Part shown: positions 24,401-39,400 of the stretch, in pieces
Numbering within the stretch: position 1 is the stretch's first letter
Layout: the number at the start of each line of letters is the position of its first letter
Source of the DNA: Aquila chrysaetos chrysaetos
Lineage: Eukaryota > Chordata > Aves > Accipitriformes > Accipitridae
Assembly (NCBI RefSeq): GCF_900496995.4
Contig: NC_044005.1
Location: 18,171,363 to 18,235,362 of the forward strand
Direction: 5' to 3'
DNA length: 64,000 nucleotides
The notes under the pieces: generated by a model
Databases searched by the model: none
Told to the model about the DNA's origin: nothing
What the model saw: only the letters and a program-made list of their open reading frames with translations
Translations under genes and position numbers: made by a program

Positions 24401-27400
24401 TCTCAATAGCATCAAAGCTGCTTTATGATGTTATTCATAGTCTTGATGTATTCCACTGAAACAAAGCCAAACCCTCAGAGTTTAATCTGTACTAAATCTG
24501 TACACAGCACCTGACTCACCACTTTGTTATGTGCCATTAGCTGTAGGATGCTAGGTGTCACTCGGCTCCAGAACTCCAGGGCTGTAAGGATTGCTGTAAA
24601 GCTAAATTCGTTCTGATTCTGGACTGTTGGAGCTACTGCTGTTTGTTCACAATACACTGTCCAGAGCTGAGCAAATATAAATGCATGGAAGAGGGAACAC
24701 ATGTGCAGAACAGATGTCTGTAGAAACAGAAAATAGAGGAAAATGTTTATTTAAGTAAGTGTATTGGGATACAGTGCAGACGCTTTCACCATTCTCTGTC
24801 TTGCACCCCACTGTGCAGTCTTGCCCCTCCCTTTCCCACATGTTTCCCTCCCATGAGACACTAATAAGTCAAGTACCCTTGATAGCATCTTCTCCGTGTT
24901 TAAAAACTGGTTTTATATTTACAGACTAAAAACTGCATTTGCAAACACACACTCCCATGCAGTCTTACTGTATGGCATTAAGGTCAGTCCCTTTATAGAG
25001 AAGGTTAGTTTTGCAGAACAGCGACTCAGGACTAGTTCTGAGACTTTCTTGATGGAAAACTCCACTGCAATCTGTGGAAGGCCTGGAGGCTCTGGCATGT
25101 ATGACTGCATTTCAAAAATGCTGCTGCAGTAAATCATTCAGATTCTGATCACCTGAAAGGAACGCTATCGTACAAAATACACAATCTTACATCTGTTCTG
25201 TTAATCTGTCATCCATTTCTAGCTTGCTGGGACAGAACTTCTCACAGTCAAGGAAAAGTAAGTTTTGAAAAGCTAACAGAGAATTCATTTTGCATACTCA
25301 AGCATGGCTCTTTGCTTATATGTGTTATATATCACAGTGTCTGAGCCTCCAGGAGTGCTGGACATTAACTACTTCATTACAAGAAAGATGCTTCTGGTAG
25401 AGATGTTTTCTCAGCTTGCAAGTGCAATAGTGATTCATGCTCTGTGGTAGTATGACTGCACCAAACATTGCAATGGTTGCTTGGTAACTGGAAAGAGGTA
25501 TTTGAAAGAGAAAAAAAAGGCCAAAGAAATGAATGGGAAGCACCAGTGTCTTGGCCGGGTGAGGGGAAAGAAAGGGGGATTTTACGTATGAGATAAACGT
25601 GTGATCATTCTGCTTCTGTTGCTAATAAAAACCTGATTGGTGTCAACGAGTGCTGCTATAGCTGTGTTAAACTACTGTCACAAATGGCTTACGATTTGCA
25701 ATAACTCTTCTTGTCCAGAGCAGCTTGAGAAAAAAAGTTGTGCTTGAACCATCACTGTTTGTAATTAACTTTTGATCATAACATTATTTATAGGTTATCC
25801 AATTCCACTATACAACTAGGATAAATAACTGAGAGATTTGCTACAGAGGTAGTCATTGCTAAAGCTTCAATTTGGAATTCAGTTTTTCCTTCCTCACTCC
25901 TGTGCTGAGATATTTTGAAATAGTTGAATCTCAAACTTAATTGTTGTGATTTCATCACCAGTTTTCTATGCATGAAGAGGCAGCTATGCAAGAAAAACTA
26001 GAGATTTCTTTCCCTAGATCTGAGGTTTTAATAAGGTTTTACCCCTCCTTTCTTCTTATGAAGAAATAAAGAACTGTTTGCAATAATAAGGCCAACATAT
26101 AACACATCTCCACTTAAAACACAGAACCCTTACCTTTGATTGCTCTGGAAACCCAATCAGAATAACAATAAGGTGGTCAGCAATTTGTGAACCCGCATCC
26201 AGCGGAATAGGCATGCAAGATGATGGAGAATTTGGACAGACAACATTGTGTGTCAGAGACCCCAGGAGTAGCCAGGACAGCAAACGAATGTGTGAGACAC
26301 ATTCTATGAACTCTTTGGGCCTGTCAAGAAAAAGCAGATTTTACAACGATGCTAAGTTTTCTGGTTTTCCCCAAAATACGGAGTCTCCTTATGCACACTA
26401 GGCAGATGCAGTCTCAGTGTGCTGGAGGCACAGATCATTGGTACAGCTTATGGGAAGACCAGAACCACACAGAACTTAGTGGACTTGACGTACCATTAAC
26501 AAGTCCAACAGAACATATTTGGTGGGTCTAAGAAACTGTGTCTATAAAAGGCTGAAACATTCACAGATTCACTGCTTTCATACACAGTGACTTTTTACAC
26601 AGAAATCATCAGATGGCAAGGGTTGCCCAAGTGGAAATACTCCTCTCAGCTCCCCTAGACAGCACACAGCTGACAGGGCGATGGCAGGAACTTCTTCATG
26701 CCACAGCGAGCTCCAAGGCAGGCACCATGCCTTACTTCCAGTGTTCCACTTCTCCATTGGTAAAGTAGAGTTAATTTCTCTTTTTCTTAGCCTCTCCTTG
26801 GACATTTGGACTGCATGCTTTTGAGGGCAGGGACTATGCTTTTTTGTGACAGTTAAGTATTCATCCACCATCTAGTGCAATGTCTAACTGTAAAGCAATG
26901 TGCTTCTATAATCTAAAAGGGAACAACACTTTTCTGGTGTCATCTTGTCTGTCGCCTTGCTGCTACAAAGTTCAGATTACATACTCATTTGAATTCAGAG
27001 GCACAGGAAAAAAATAATTGGTTTTTGATCAATAAATCACTACTTACTAGGCCACTCTCACTACTGTTTTTAATTTCTACTTTGATGTCATTGTCAAGGA
27101 CTCATAGAACCAAAGAGGTATTCCATTAATTTATTTTTTTTAATAGACTCTGATATGATGCTCTTCTTAAAGGAATTCACTACCTTCAACTCAGAACTCA
27201 GAACATACTCCTTTTTTTACATGTAAGAAACTAAAGTGCGAGGAGGTGATAACTCCATATTTCCGAAACTACATATGCTCTACATGAAAGTACATGCAGA
27301 TGTATCTACAGGACTGGAGCCTAAGCAGCTTAGTCCCCAGAATCCTGGGGCAGGTAGACTGGGACAAAGCTGGGACAAGAATACAGGTTTATTGAAACAC

Positions 27401-30400
27401 AGTCCAATGGTCTACACTCAGAACACCTTATTTGCTGTCATTGTAAGACCAGGGACAGTATCTCCCTTCTTTTTGAAGGTAAACCACTGCAGATTAGGAT
27501 TTCTCACAGTGAAAAGGGATAAAAAACATGTCTTGAAGAACAAGATTTCTCTCATCTAACTTTAATCAGATGAAGTTAGTATTTTTATCAGCATATCAAT
27601 AGGCTTACACTTACAGTTCTCGCTCATTTGTACTCCATAATTTCAAAGGACATCTCCCATTGTATTCTCTGTAATGCCCAACATATTTTCTGTAATTCTA
27701 GGACTCATCAAGTACCTGTGTGCTTTTCACTGTCTATATCTAGATTGAGAATCAAGTTAATTTCCAGGGCAACGTCAGTAAAGCCAATGGAGTTGCCTCC
27801 ACTGTCCCTTTGGCATGTACTCTAAATATTGGATTGATGAACTCCTCAGTTAAGGATCAGGGAGCTCCTCACCAGTTGTTTCAATTTCCCACGGCCACCA
27901 TTCCCTGCTGCAGGTCTTATCTATGGAATCTGGCAATAAACACAGAATTTTGTGAAGATTTCTAACTCATTTTAGTATTCCTTTTTGTGGAAAAGCATTC
28001 TCACCCTTGTTGCATTGCAGAAGGAGGATGGTAAAGCCAAGGCAAATATCGGATCACAGCTTTGTTGTCTCTGTGGTTTCCCCGTGTGATTTCCATAGCA
28101 GCAATCTGAGCTAAACCAACTTTCAGATGTCCACCAAACGTGTCTTCATGCAGTGGCTGAGAACAAGTCTTCATGTGACTCTGCAAGGCAAAGATCTGAT
28201 TTCCTACCCAAAAAGATTATTTCACTTGAACTAAGTTCTTCCAAGCAACAGTGCATCCTAATTAATTTCCCTTCAATTCCTTTCTCAGGGTCTCTAACTG
28301 TGACTACAAAACTGCAGAACAAAACTCAGAAATAGATTTTCAAAAATTCTCCAGTCCCTATATTAGTAACAGCTTTATGATGCAGATCTTTCCACAGAGG
28401 ACCACATTTTCAAGAGCCCACACAAAATATGAATTGTGCAAAATGTATAGGCACCTTTTGTATCAGCAAACTCAACAGCTGATGAATACAAACTAATGGT
28501 TGCACATCCAGACAGCTTAAGTGAAGGTGAAGGAATCTAACCATTTAACAAGATAGCACCTGGGCAGGAAATGCCTTCCCTGTCCAATATTCTATTTACA
28601 CGTACAGAAATAAGCTGCCACTCATTCACCGGCAATGACTATGTTGCACTATTCAGCTGCTACAAATGCCTTTAAGCCCTGGAAATAAAAGGGCTAAACC
28701 TTTTACCAAGAAACATGCAAATATTTATGCCTGGAAAGGTAATTCCCTCACTACAGGAAAGACATTGAGGTGCTGGAGCGTGTCCAGCGAAGGGCAACCA
28801 AGCTGGTGAGGGGCCTGGAGCACAAGTCTGATGAGGAGCGGCTGAGGGAGCTGGGGCTGTTTAGTCTGGAGAAAAGGAGTCTGAGGGGAGACCTTATCGC
28901 TCTCTACAACTGCCTGAAAGGAGGCTGTAGTGAGGTGGGTGCTGATCTCTTCTGTCAAGTAACTAGTGATAGGACGAGGAAATGGCCTCAAGTTGTGGCA
29001 GGGGAGGTTTAGGTTGGATATTAGGAAAAATTTCTTTACTGAGAGGGTTGTCAGACATTGGAATAGGCTGCCCAGGGAAGTGGTTGAGTCACCATCCCTG
29101 GAGGTATTCAAAAAGCACGTAGACAAGGCACTTCAGGACATGGTTTAGTGGACATGGTTGATCATTGGACTCGATGATCTTTAAGGTCTTTTCCAACCTA
29201 AATGATTCTACGATTCTATGATTCTATGAATTTATTATCCTGCTTTGTCAGCTCTAGGGAATGTTTCATTGGTGCTTCTTGAGATACTTCAATATTTCTA
29301 ATTAAGGTAACTTTGCATTACCTTCTGTTACTAGACTAACAGAACACACGCTGAGTGCATTTGCTTGCATAAAGCAGAGCCATATGCTTTGCACAAGAAA
29401 ATCCAGGTCATCAGTTATTAAATTATTATAACAGGATAAAAATCAGTGGACCAATAATATTTTATAACAGATAAATATCTGACCCCAGCAAAATACACTC
29501 TCAGAAATCACTTAATTGAAGTCTCTTTCAAGAGAAAAATAATAATGTACCAGCACGAGTATCTAATTACTTTGTTACAGAGCCAGGTAAAAAGGATAGG
29601 CAGGTATGCAGGCAGATACATTAAACTTCTTCAAAAATGGTGGAATTTTCTAAATAAAACCTTACTGAGGTTTACCAATTAAAATGTCATTCCAAAGGGA
29701 AAAAAGATGATAAACTGAACAGAAACAATACACTGGAACGTGATTATCTTGAGCATTAACATTTATACCTTTTTTATAATGCAGTAGTTGCTAATACGCA
29801 GGACTGAAAATAATTAACCTCTTTCAAAGAAACTATTCTCAGACACGCAAAATAAGACATTGGAAATTAATAAACAACTTTAACTATTTCTGTTCACTGA
29901 ACTTCTACAGAGAGTAGAATTTTCAAAGTTTGAAAACCAAGATTAAAATTTTGCTGTTGGGATTGTTACTGGTCATATAAATCATATAGTATTCTTTGTG
30001 TTAGTTTGGTAGTCCAGATGCTGTTGATAATAAACACTCGTAGTAAGAAATTTTACAACTGGATAATCTTAGGACTCACTTCCTAGAAACACATCTATTA
30101 ATAAAACCCAAGCAACATAAGTGAATATATTAAATGAGCTTACAGGAATTTGAATCTAGATGTTGTGAATTTGTTTAAAGTTCTGACTATTTGTAAACTT
30201 AGAAATGCTTACAAATATTTTCCCAACCATGTTGGAACCACAGAATAAGTTTATCTGGTCTGGTTAAATAAAAACTGCCTTTTCATTTTCCAAAGACAGC
30301 CAAAGCTTATTCTTTACAATACATAAAATTATGGTAGTATTTGACTCTCCTATTACATTAATCTTGTTTTCAGATTCCTGTATCACATGGCTAAATCAAA

Positions 30401-33400
30401 ACAACATGAAATTTTAGAATATTTGGTTCTGATTTAGTTTTAAATGGCCAGACTATGCATTTGGGAAGCTTCTTGTCTAATTTCAAAACATAAAAGTGAA
30501 GAGCTGAGTAAAGTTTTAATTCATGTCCTACCTATATCCTTGTATAAAAATTTAAAAATAAATAGTCCTACTAAGCATAAGAAATTATCATCTTATCAGA
30601 CTGAAGCATTGTAAGGGCATTTCTAAAAATCAGACTACAGTTCAAGGGAGAAGGGGCAGAAGGAAAAAATGCAAATGGCAGAGAGCTTTCTACAGAAACA
30701 TTTTACAGAGGAGAGAGGATACCTGCAAGTATTTATAAATAAATTTTCCCCATTCCTGGTTTCAGGTAAGCTCATGTTTTTCTGTGGAACTGGCAAATCA
30801 GATGTCTGTCTCCCTCATTTATGATTCATTTGCCTACCTATTCTGAAAGCAGTTCTGAACTGTAAGAGAAATAGGTGAATAACTTTAAAGGACAGAGTGG
30901 GAAGACAATCCAATTCAGCTGAAAATGATTAATTAGTCTGTGCTTTGAAGTAAACTTCTACTCCAGCACAAAAGGCTGCTTCCCTTATTAGAGTACTTTT
31001 TTAAAACTCAAAGGGATTCAAGGCATATGGCCAACAGGGTAAGAACTTAACAAAAGTGATATTTTGTCCAGTAAAACAAGGTTACTGCGAGTTTCAAGAG
31101 ACATGAGCTTCAGTTTAGTTGGGATTCTTTCTGCTTTGTGGTAAGTATTATTAACTTGCAATAAGGTGTCCCCTCTGGGGCGTGAGGTAGGATGGAGGGG
31201 GCAGGGGGACAGTGAGCAAGTAAGTGTGCGAGAAACTAGTAGGGTAAAAGTTCTCATCTCATTGCTTCATAAATAAACTCCAGTATCTAAATCCACTACA
31301 GGTTATCATTTACTCTATCTTGCCTGCTACACAATGCTTGCATGAACTTGTGGCATAAGACACTCCAGTGCATTTCCAGTAGCTTTCAGCAGAGGACTGG
31401 TGCAGTAGTAGAAGGGCCCTTTCAGGGAAAGACTATACTGATTTATCAGGAAAACAGACCATCAACACCCTTTATTAGCAGATGCACTCTGCTAATAAGA
31501 AGCATAGTGGCTCTTGAGGTTAGAAACAAATGCAAGAGCTTGGTCAAAGAACTTGCCTAGAAGATCACATGTGCCAAAGCCCAGGCATGTAAGCAATGGC
31601 AATATGATTCAAACTAGCTAGAACAGGACAGCACTGTTTTCCTGTATCTGTCAACTGAGCTTTAGACCACATAAAAGGAGCTTGGCAGCTACTTGACTGT
31701 GCCCAGTAATGAAATGCCCTATTTCAGTTGACGTACTTCCCCTTGGATCATCAAGTTGCTGGTGTACGAGGACTAAATTTCTACTGCCAGATTTCAGACT
31801 GGCTGAATCTTTGACAGCATAGACTCTCCTCCATATCTGTAATGGTCCCTCTGCTGCGCTCCCACACCATTCATTTGTCTTGCCAGCTTTGCAGAAGTTA
31901 GAAGCATCAAGGCATATTCACACCTCTGCCTCCATTTTATGTGCTGAAGGAAATCCACCCTTGTGCAGGGTACCAGTATGTAGCTCAAAAGGCTACGCTC
32001 TAACTTTGCCTGGCACTGAGAAGTGACAGATGGTTCCACTATAAGACAGGTGTTTGCCCTCTACAAAAAGGAGGATTTTAACAACCAAAATTTCACTTCC
32101 AGCTCAATGCTCACTTAGTACTCAGCTTCAGATGATACAATAAAACTGCCTAATGGGATAGTGGTATACTAAATAGAATAAATATTGCCCCCTCCACAGC
32201 ATTATGACTATTAGTGATATATTAGCTGAAATATTATATTAATTCTTTATTTAAGCTATTAACAATAGATGCTACTTTGCTAGCAATTGAAACAGCTACA
32301 CTTCTATTATTTCCTGTTATACAGCAGCAATGTTACTTAGCCTAGTTCTTTTCTAAAACATCTTAAAGAATTTCCATTTTGTAGGAAATGTAATAGATAC
32401 TGGCTTCTCCCATGAAACAGAAATTCCAGATTTTGACCAGCTAGTTATTACTAGGATGTTTTCATGAAATAAATAAATAAATTCCTAAATAAAATATTTT
32501 ATGCTGACAGAAGTATTTTCCTATCACTCCTGTTAAAATTTGGCATCAAACTAACGTACAGAAACCAAAAAGCAGTTTGGACTACAGAGATAAGAACTAC
32601 TCAATTCTCCCCACCTCAGCAGAATATAACCTGACAATGAAAACAACAGTATCCATAAGAAAAAGGACCCCCACCCACCCTTTTGTTTTTTTAGGTCAAT
32701 TACTCCATTTAAATAACCTCTGAACTTCCAATTAAATTGTCTGTTTGTGCATATGAGACACAGGATTCCTCCAGAAGAGTGCAATTACTTGTACAGGCAA
32801 GGAGTTTTATGTTTCCAAGGGTTATATTAAACATGACTACTTCTCACAGTGATTTTGGTATGACATTAGCTTATCATCAACATTTCAGAAAAACTTACCA
32901 TTAGCTTATCATAATTTCAGAAAAATCAAGCCTGCGTTTTTATTGTGCTCACTACATTTGAATCAGCCTCCATTTCAACACTGCATAAGCTACTTTTTAC
33001 TGATCCCCCAGAAATGTCTAATCTATAAGAGTACTAACATTTTTTAAAAAAGAAAGAAAAAACCTGTCAGTCATCCTCAAAGACTTCCAACCGTTTCTCC
33101 CAGGCAGGTTCATTACAGAAAACATTTTTTTGTTAAAAAAGCACATACACTTTAGATCAATGTATGCCCAGAACCAACCTTTAATTTGGTTAGGGTATGC
33201 ATATCTGCAATGAAATCCAGCACTTCCCCAACATACTGCCTCATGCATTCCATTGCTGCTGTTCCACACTAGAACACAAAAGAAATAAGTTTAAGTACCA
33301 GGTTTTGAATATGTTCATGTTTTTGTCTTTGTTTCTTGTTCACCAGAACACAATTTGTCTGTCTCAAATTCTTTATTTTACTTTTTAGTTAGATTACTTT

Positions 33401-36400
33401 AATTAGGAATAGGTATTCTTTGATGTTTTTCTTCTCACTGTAATATGCCCTCTTATCTGATGATAGTATAAAAAGATAGCCCAGTCACTGTAGCTTCTTC
33501 ACACATCATAAAATACCCTTATCTGTGACAGCAATAAAAGATTAACTGATGAAACTTTCAAGAATATCCTTGTTATGTCATCCTGAAATTTACAGTGGTC
33601 CAGAATCAAAGTCTTAAAAAGTCACTGAGAGTTTAACAACTCAGTTCTTCAAGCAGCTGAGCATTTCTGCAAGTGGAACCAACCAGCTACAATCCCAGAA
33701 AACAAAATTCAGTCACAGGCACAGATGCCCTTATGTTCACATTACTCATGATGGAAAAACAGTTTAAATGACTGGCTTCAGGTATTTTATGTGTAAACAT
33801 CACTAAAATGAACACCACTGAAATTTAAAAGTTACTTTTTTTTTTCTTTTTTTTAAACTAACAAATGTTTCTGGGCTATTCCTGAAGCAAAATCATTCAA
33901 AATACAGCATTCTAATGGCACTTAAGCTAGTTTCAATTTTCAAAAGGGGAGGCAAGGACTATAAGAGATAAATGAAATCCTTCATGAACTGTTCCAGTTT
34001 GACCATAAAAGTGTACAAATTGAGAAGCAACCTGTGCCAGAGCAAGAACAACCTCAAAGGGAAAACAAGATGACTCAATGTGGTGCTTGTTGTATTCCCA
34101 CAGTACAAATTTTCTTAATCCTTTTCCTAGAACACAATGAGAAACGTGAATCTGGCCTTTGGCTAGTACAAGACAAGCCCAAGGTGTGCAAAGTAGTCAA
34201 CAGAACAAAGCTGTCAGATTAAATAAGGGCTTCGAACAGACCAGAGAACCCTCGAGAGAAGCTTTCAGAAGGTGATGTGACTGACCCACTAGGTATCATA
34301 TAAACTTCTGTTTACATGTTAATAGTCTGAGGTGAAGATAATGCTAGCTGAATTCAAGGGGAACTATGAATGCCTCATTCTCAGGGGCCAAGTAAAAGCA
34401 ATGCTTAACTTTTGAGGCTAGATGATGACATTATCAAATTAGGTATCTTTAAGTCACCAAAAACTACTGTATCCAAAATCATAGGCTCAGGGCAAAACAT
34501 TGCAGTAAAATTTACAGGGGAAAACTACTCTTCTTTGACCTCTATTTAATTACCTACACTTTGAAGCACAGAAGCTGATTACCCTATCTGAATATACAAA
34601 TTAACCAGATTTAGTTTTGATCACAAAATTATTAAGCCATAATTGAGTTTTAGTGGCTGAAATTTGAAAAACTGCTAGCATTCTATTTTTAAGCAACTGA
34701 CCTGGGCGCTTCTCATTTTTGTATGTTAATATCAATCTACACAGTGTTGAACTATGCCACCTTCTGGCTTTTCAAATGCTATGCCTGTCAGTTCCCTTGA
34801 CAGAATAACAAACAGTAAAACAAGGTCACTGGCAGCCCTGTCAGCATATCCTCCATCCAGTTTATGTGGACTAAGGATTTCACATGGGTTCCAATATATT
34901 GAATAATAGAATTATAAAAGATACTATACTCAGATCTCTGAAAATAATGCTCAGTTGCAAAAGACTTCTCTCCAACTATCTATTCTGTTTCATTTAAGCA
35001 GCAGGCAGCCTGATTCTCTATGATTTCTTCTTAAATGATCAGTTTCCTATCATACCTTCTAACACCAATGTTAGTCTACCTATTTAAAGCAAGTATAAAT
35101 TAAAATATTCTGTTGGGAGGAAAGGTATTATTAAAGATTTGCATTAAAAAAAATCACACATTTCAGAAGATGTACAGGAAAGATCCTGTTAGGTCACCCC
35201 TAAAGCTGAGAGAGACACAAAAAAAGGGAAATGAGTTTTCCTCAGCTTGTGAAGCAGATCTGGGCTAACCCTCATCCATCTGTTTGGGAACTCAGTCACG
35301 TGTCATGGAACAAGTCAAGACCTCCAATTGTGCTACTTCCTCGCATATTCACCAGGTGCATTTTCAGAGCCTAGGCAATTATCAGTACTGGTAATTTAGC
35401 TACACTCATCAGCAGGATATAGATGAATGCCTTATACATTACCAGGAAAATACCATTAACTCCATTCCTTAACCAGCTAATCTTTTGTGAGCACGGAGGC
35501 AATGGCTTGTAGCTTTCTTCCCTGCCACCATTTTTTGAGGTATTCAGCTGTTCTGTTCCCCACATGTTGTCTTCTTGAGCGTAGGCTCCAACTAGTCTGT
35601 TACATGACTAAAGAATATCAGTGAAAGTAAGGGAAGCAACATCAAGTTCAGAACTTTTCCAACGTTAATAAAAAGGAAGAAGCATCTCAACCTCTGCCTG
35701 CAATACACCTTGCCAACCAGAAAAGAAATGAAAAGGAAAGAACATTAAAATGAAGCAAAATGAGCAGAATAAGATACATTTTTTAAAAACCAAAACTAAG
35801 AGATGGAGTTTAATTCAGTACTCACTCCAGGCATAGAGGCAATCATCTGTTTATGCAAGATTGTTGACTCAGCTAGTTTTGTTCCAGCATCTGCACAAAC
35901 AAACTAAGAAGAAATTAAAGACAAGTTATTTTTTAATTATTTTTGGAGGAACTTGAAGACATTAGTAAGTTATTCATTACTTTATTAAAATCAGTTCAGA
36001 ACTCTTCTTGCTTTTATTCACAGTAATTTGCCTTTAGAGCTCTCTTTCTTTATAAACAATCTAGTTAATTCACCATTATAAATTAGGTAATTTTAATGAA
36101 AAAAAAAATCTGACTTTAATGTGCTTAATTAACACATATATGCTGTGCAGGAGCAATTTGAAGAATATTATATAATAAATCAGACCTTTCTTATGAGCAA
36201 AAATATATATCTTTGCTATTCCTTGCATATATCAAATGTTCCTCTTTCATAATGCAAATCACGATAGAGGATGATAAGGCAGCATGCCATGTTCTTCATT
36301 GTGATATTACACTTTCACTGAAGTTCTACAATGATGAATTATATGAACAATTTTGAAGTTGAGAACACACTGGTAGGGTGTGGTATAACTTCTGCATAAT

Positions 36401-39400
36401 ACAGGCCACAATACTACAAAAATACAAGCTGTTTCTGAGAGAAGGTCAGTATCATTCTGTTACAGTAGAATATCTCCAATTGCTTTTCTTATGCTTTTAT
36501 TTTCCTTGCTTTTTTTTTTTTGCTTCATTTTATTTCCAAATCCCTTGACCCAAAATCTCTGATGTCCACTTCATTCATACATTAGACCTGCTAATACTGT
36601 TATTTAATCATTATAAGCTTCAATAATGCATTGGACACCCTGCAGATGATTTGCCTGTTCCTAAAACTTGTCCTAATAGTGTAGTTGCACTTGAGCAATT
36701 TCTCTCCGTAGTGATGCAATGTAACTTTCTAAGAAAGAGCAGACAGAAAAGAACTGTCAGACTAAGGCCTAAAGCTTAATTTTCTTTCTTGAAAATTAAT
36801 ACCATGGTACCTTCACAAGCTGAGACAGATATTGACTACACAATATATTTTACAGTTTTTTGATGCATGTGTGTTAGCAGTACTCTCAATGACTGATCGC
36901 TCTTCTTGAAAATATTTTTAAATATTCCTTACAGACCTAGAATTTACTCTTACACTTCCACGAGCTTTACCTTTCAATAACAGATTTAATCTGAACTCAG
37001 ACTGCCTACCAAGACTTGGAAACTACTCAACCTATGTCTTCATGAAGAGTCTGTTCTTTGGGATAAATACCAGAAAGACATACCCGAGTTTAGATTAATA
37101 ATCTATTTAGGTATCCTCAGACATAGGCCTGGCTCCAGCTGACTCTTCTAGTTAGAATTGATTTTACACCAGAATAAGCCAAGTGGAAATAAAATGGGAA
37201 TCTAACTCATATTTCAGTTGAGAGATGGCCTGGTGCTCTTCTGTACCACAGCTCTAATAATTACATGGGAAGCAGAAGAAAGCCCTAGGGTTATGGGCTG
37301 TATCAATCCAGTAAAGACAGTTGAGTCTTAGTTCAAACAGCAACCATGACTCTCCACTCCTCTTTTAAAAGAAGGACCATTAATGGACTTAGGCAAATAG
37401 ATGACAGATTTTCTCCTAATGCACCCTATCTCAGAAAAAGCAATGCTGACGCTGAGTCTGCTGGACAACAGATATGTTGTTTTCCTGTGTGAAGAATTTC
37501 TCAGTCAACCATTTTTGTGTAGATTAGGGTTCCCTTGTACTACATTAGCTGCAAAAAAGCACCATAATTCCCTGAAGAATCTGGCTGAGTATATTTAGCA
37601 TCCAACAGTGAGTTCAGTGCACTGCTACAGATATTGTATAGCACTCACCATATAAGTCAACAAAAAACCCTTGCCAAAGACAAATGTCATTGATTTCAGA
37701 CATTTTCTTTTAAGAACAATAATAAGAAGCGGCAGGCAAAGCAACCTCTACTGGCCTCCTGTAAGCTTTCTACATCTTTTGCACAGAGGAGTTTGTGTTA
37801 AATAACAGATACTAATTTATATGTGAAAAACAGCTGACAAACTCCATTCCATTTCTAATGAATAATTAGGCCTTGTTTAGCTTATCTTTCTTATCATCAG
37901 ACTGCCAGTTCCAAGGAACTAAAGTTGCAATGCAGTCAAAAGAGGATGGGGAAACCAAACTTAAAATGACAAGTTTCTTACATTTCCAGTCCAACTCACT
38001 GTCATTTATGTTATCTCCCTCTACAAATACTATAATACATTAAGACATCACTAGCAAGAGATTTAATGCCAGCCATACGTAAAGAAAAAAGGAAAGAAAA
38101 TTACCCCCACAATGCAAAAAGATGAGAAATGGGCAAATAATTGCCTTGCCTCTTACTAGCATTGTCTGCTAAGATACAGCTGCAGAATAATGTCTAAATG
38201 GGAATGTCTGCTGACTGTACTGAATTATCTACATACCATAATCTATCTATATTATACCTCCATACATAATCAGAGTTTTTAAAATATATATTCTAATAAA
38301 CATATATGTAATTTTAAATCCTTCCATTCAGTAATTAGTAGATCAGATCTTCACAGAAACATAAAGTGGAACCACTAGATATACACAGATTTACATTAGC
38401 TGAAGGTCCAGCCCAAAATAAGAGTCACCTAAACGAAACAGATCAGATGATACACTGAACCTTAGAGCCTGACTGAACAAGCAAATCCTAATGAGACACT
38501 AATATAATTTGAAGTCAATGGAAATCCTGAAGATGTGTGCTGATGGAATGTGAGCGGGAGAAAAGTACTGGGAAGCAAAATGCTGGGTGAAGAAGCAGTT
38601 CCTATGGAAACCCATGGAACAGCAGCATGTACATGATGGCTTTCATTTGCTAGGACAAATCAAGGAGACAGACTTTCTGTACCCTTTATCATCCAGGACA
38701 CCTATGCAATGATAGGGGTGATCTGGTTAAAATTCTCATTCTTTGTAAAGTGGGATAAAGTTAACTCTCATCTTAGCACTGATGTCACCAGTGACACTGA
38801 TGGCACCACATAATCTGAATGAATGGGGGTGTCAAACGTACATTCCTAGGAATTCCTTTGTTAGTCAGCCCACAACTGATCTACCATTAAAGTGCTCTGC
38901 CTCCTTTGTTATCTCGAACATTTTGACTGAATCTCTGTATTCTGTGCGCACTATCTGTATAGAATCTTGTACACAGGCTAACATGTCCATAGGGACATGA
39001 CTGTCTTGGAAATTAAAACCATTTCCATTTGGTGCTGTGTTAACCCTGCTATAGCTTTATGGATTCAAAACCATACAACTTGAACTAAAATTGTGGCTTT
39101 GTGTGGTAAAGAGGTGAACCAATCCCTTCATTCTATTAATGACACCAAAGAAAATTAAAATAATCAGATACATATGCGTTTTTACTAATAGTTTTCTTAA
39201 ATTACAACGGTGCTTAAGATGGGCTTAGTGGTTACCATGGTATTTAAATTCAAGAAGCTGTTGAATGATTCAGACCACATACTACCAAGGGCTGCCAATT
39301 TGCACAGTCAATGGGAGGAGTAGCCATGCCTCCAGTAGGCATCTATGGCAGATGGTCTGAATACAACCCCTATTCTTTACCATTGACTGCATAAAAACAG

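Larger units (their letters stand above)
22318..24519 (-). other. UNC79 intron between exons 16 and 17 (2202 bp)
   Basis: Phase 0 intron. It contains a MIR-like relic (22964-23195) and an A-rich tract (23544-23587). Its last bases in gene sense are the T-rich tract before the tcaag acceptor. Confidence 0.85.
28181..33178 (-). other. UNC79 intron between exons 13 and 14 (4998 bp)
   Basis: Phase 0 intron. It carries the antisense CR1 copy at 28751-29228 and a short direct duplication at 32864-32925. The remainder is AT-rich unique sequence with no recognised feature. Confidence 0.85.

Noticed and set aside
25325-25543. 72-codon minus-strand ORF as an UNC79 exon
   Set aside because: Exons 15 and 16 join directly in phase, and the peptide does not match UNC79.
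28725-29126. 133-codon minus-strand ORF
   Set aside because: It is the antisense shadow of the CR1 3' fragment at 28751-29228.
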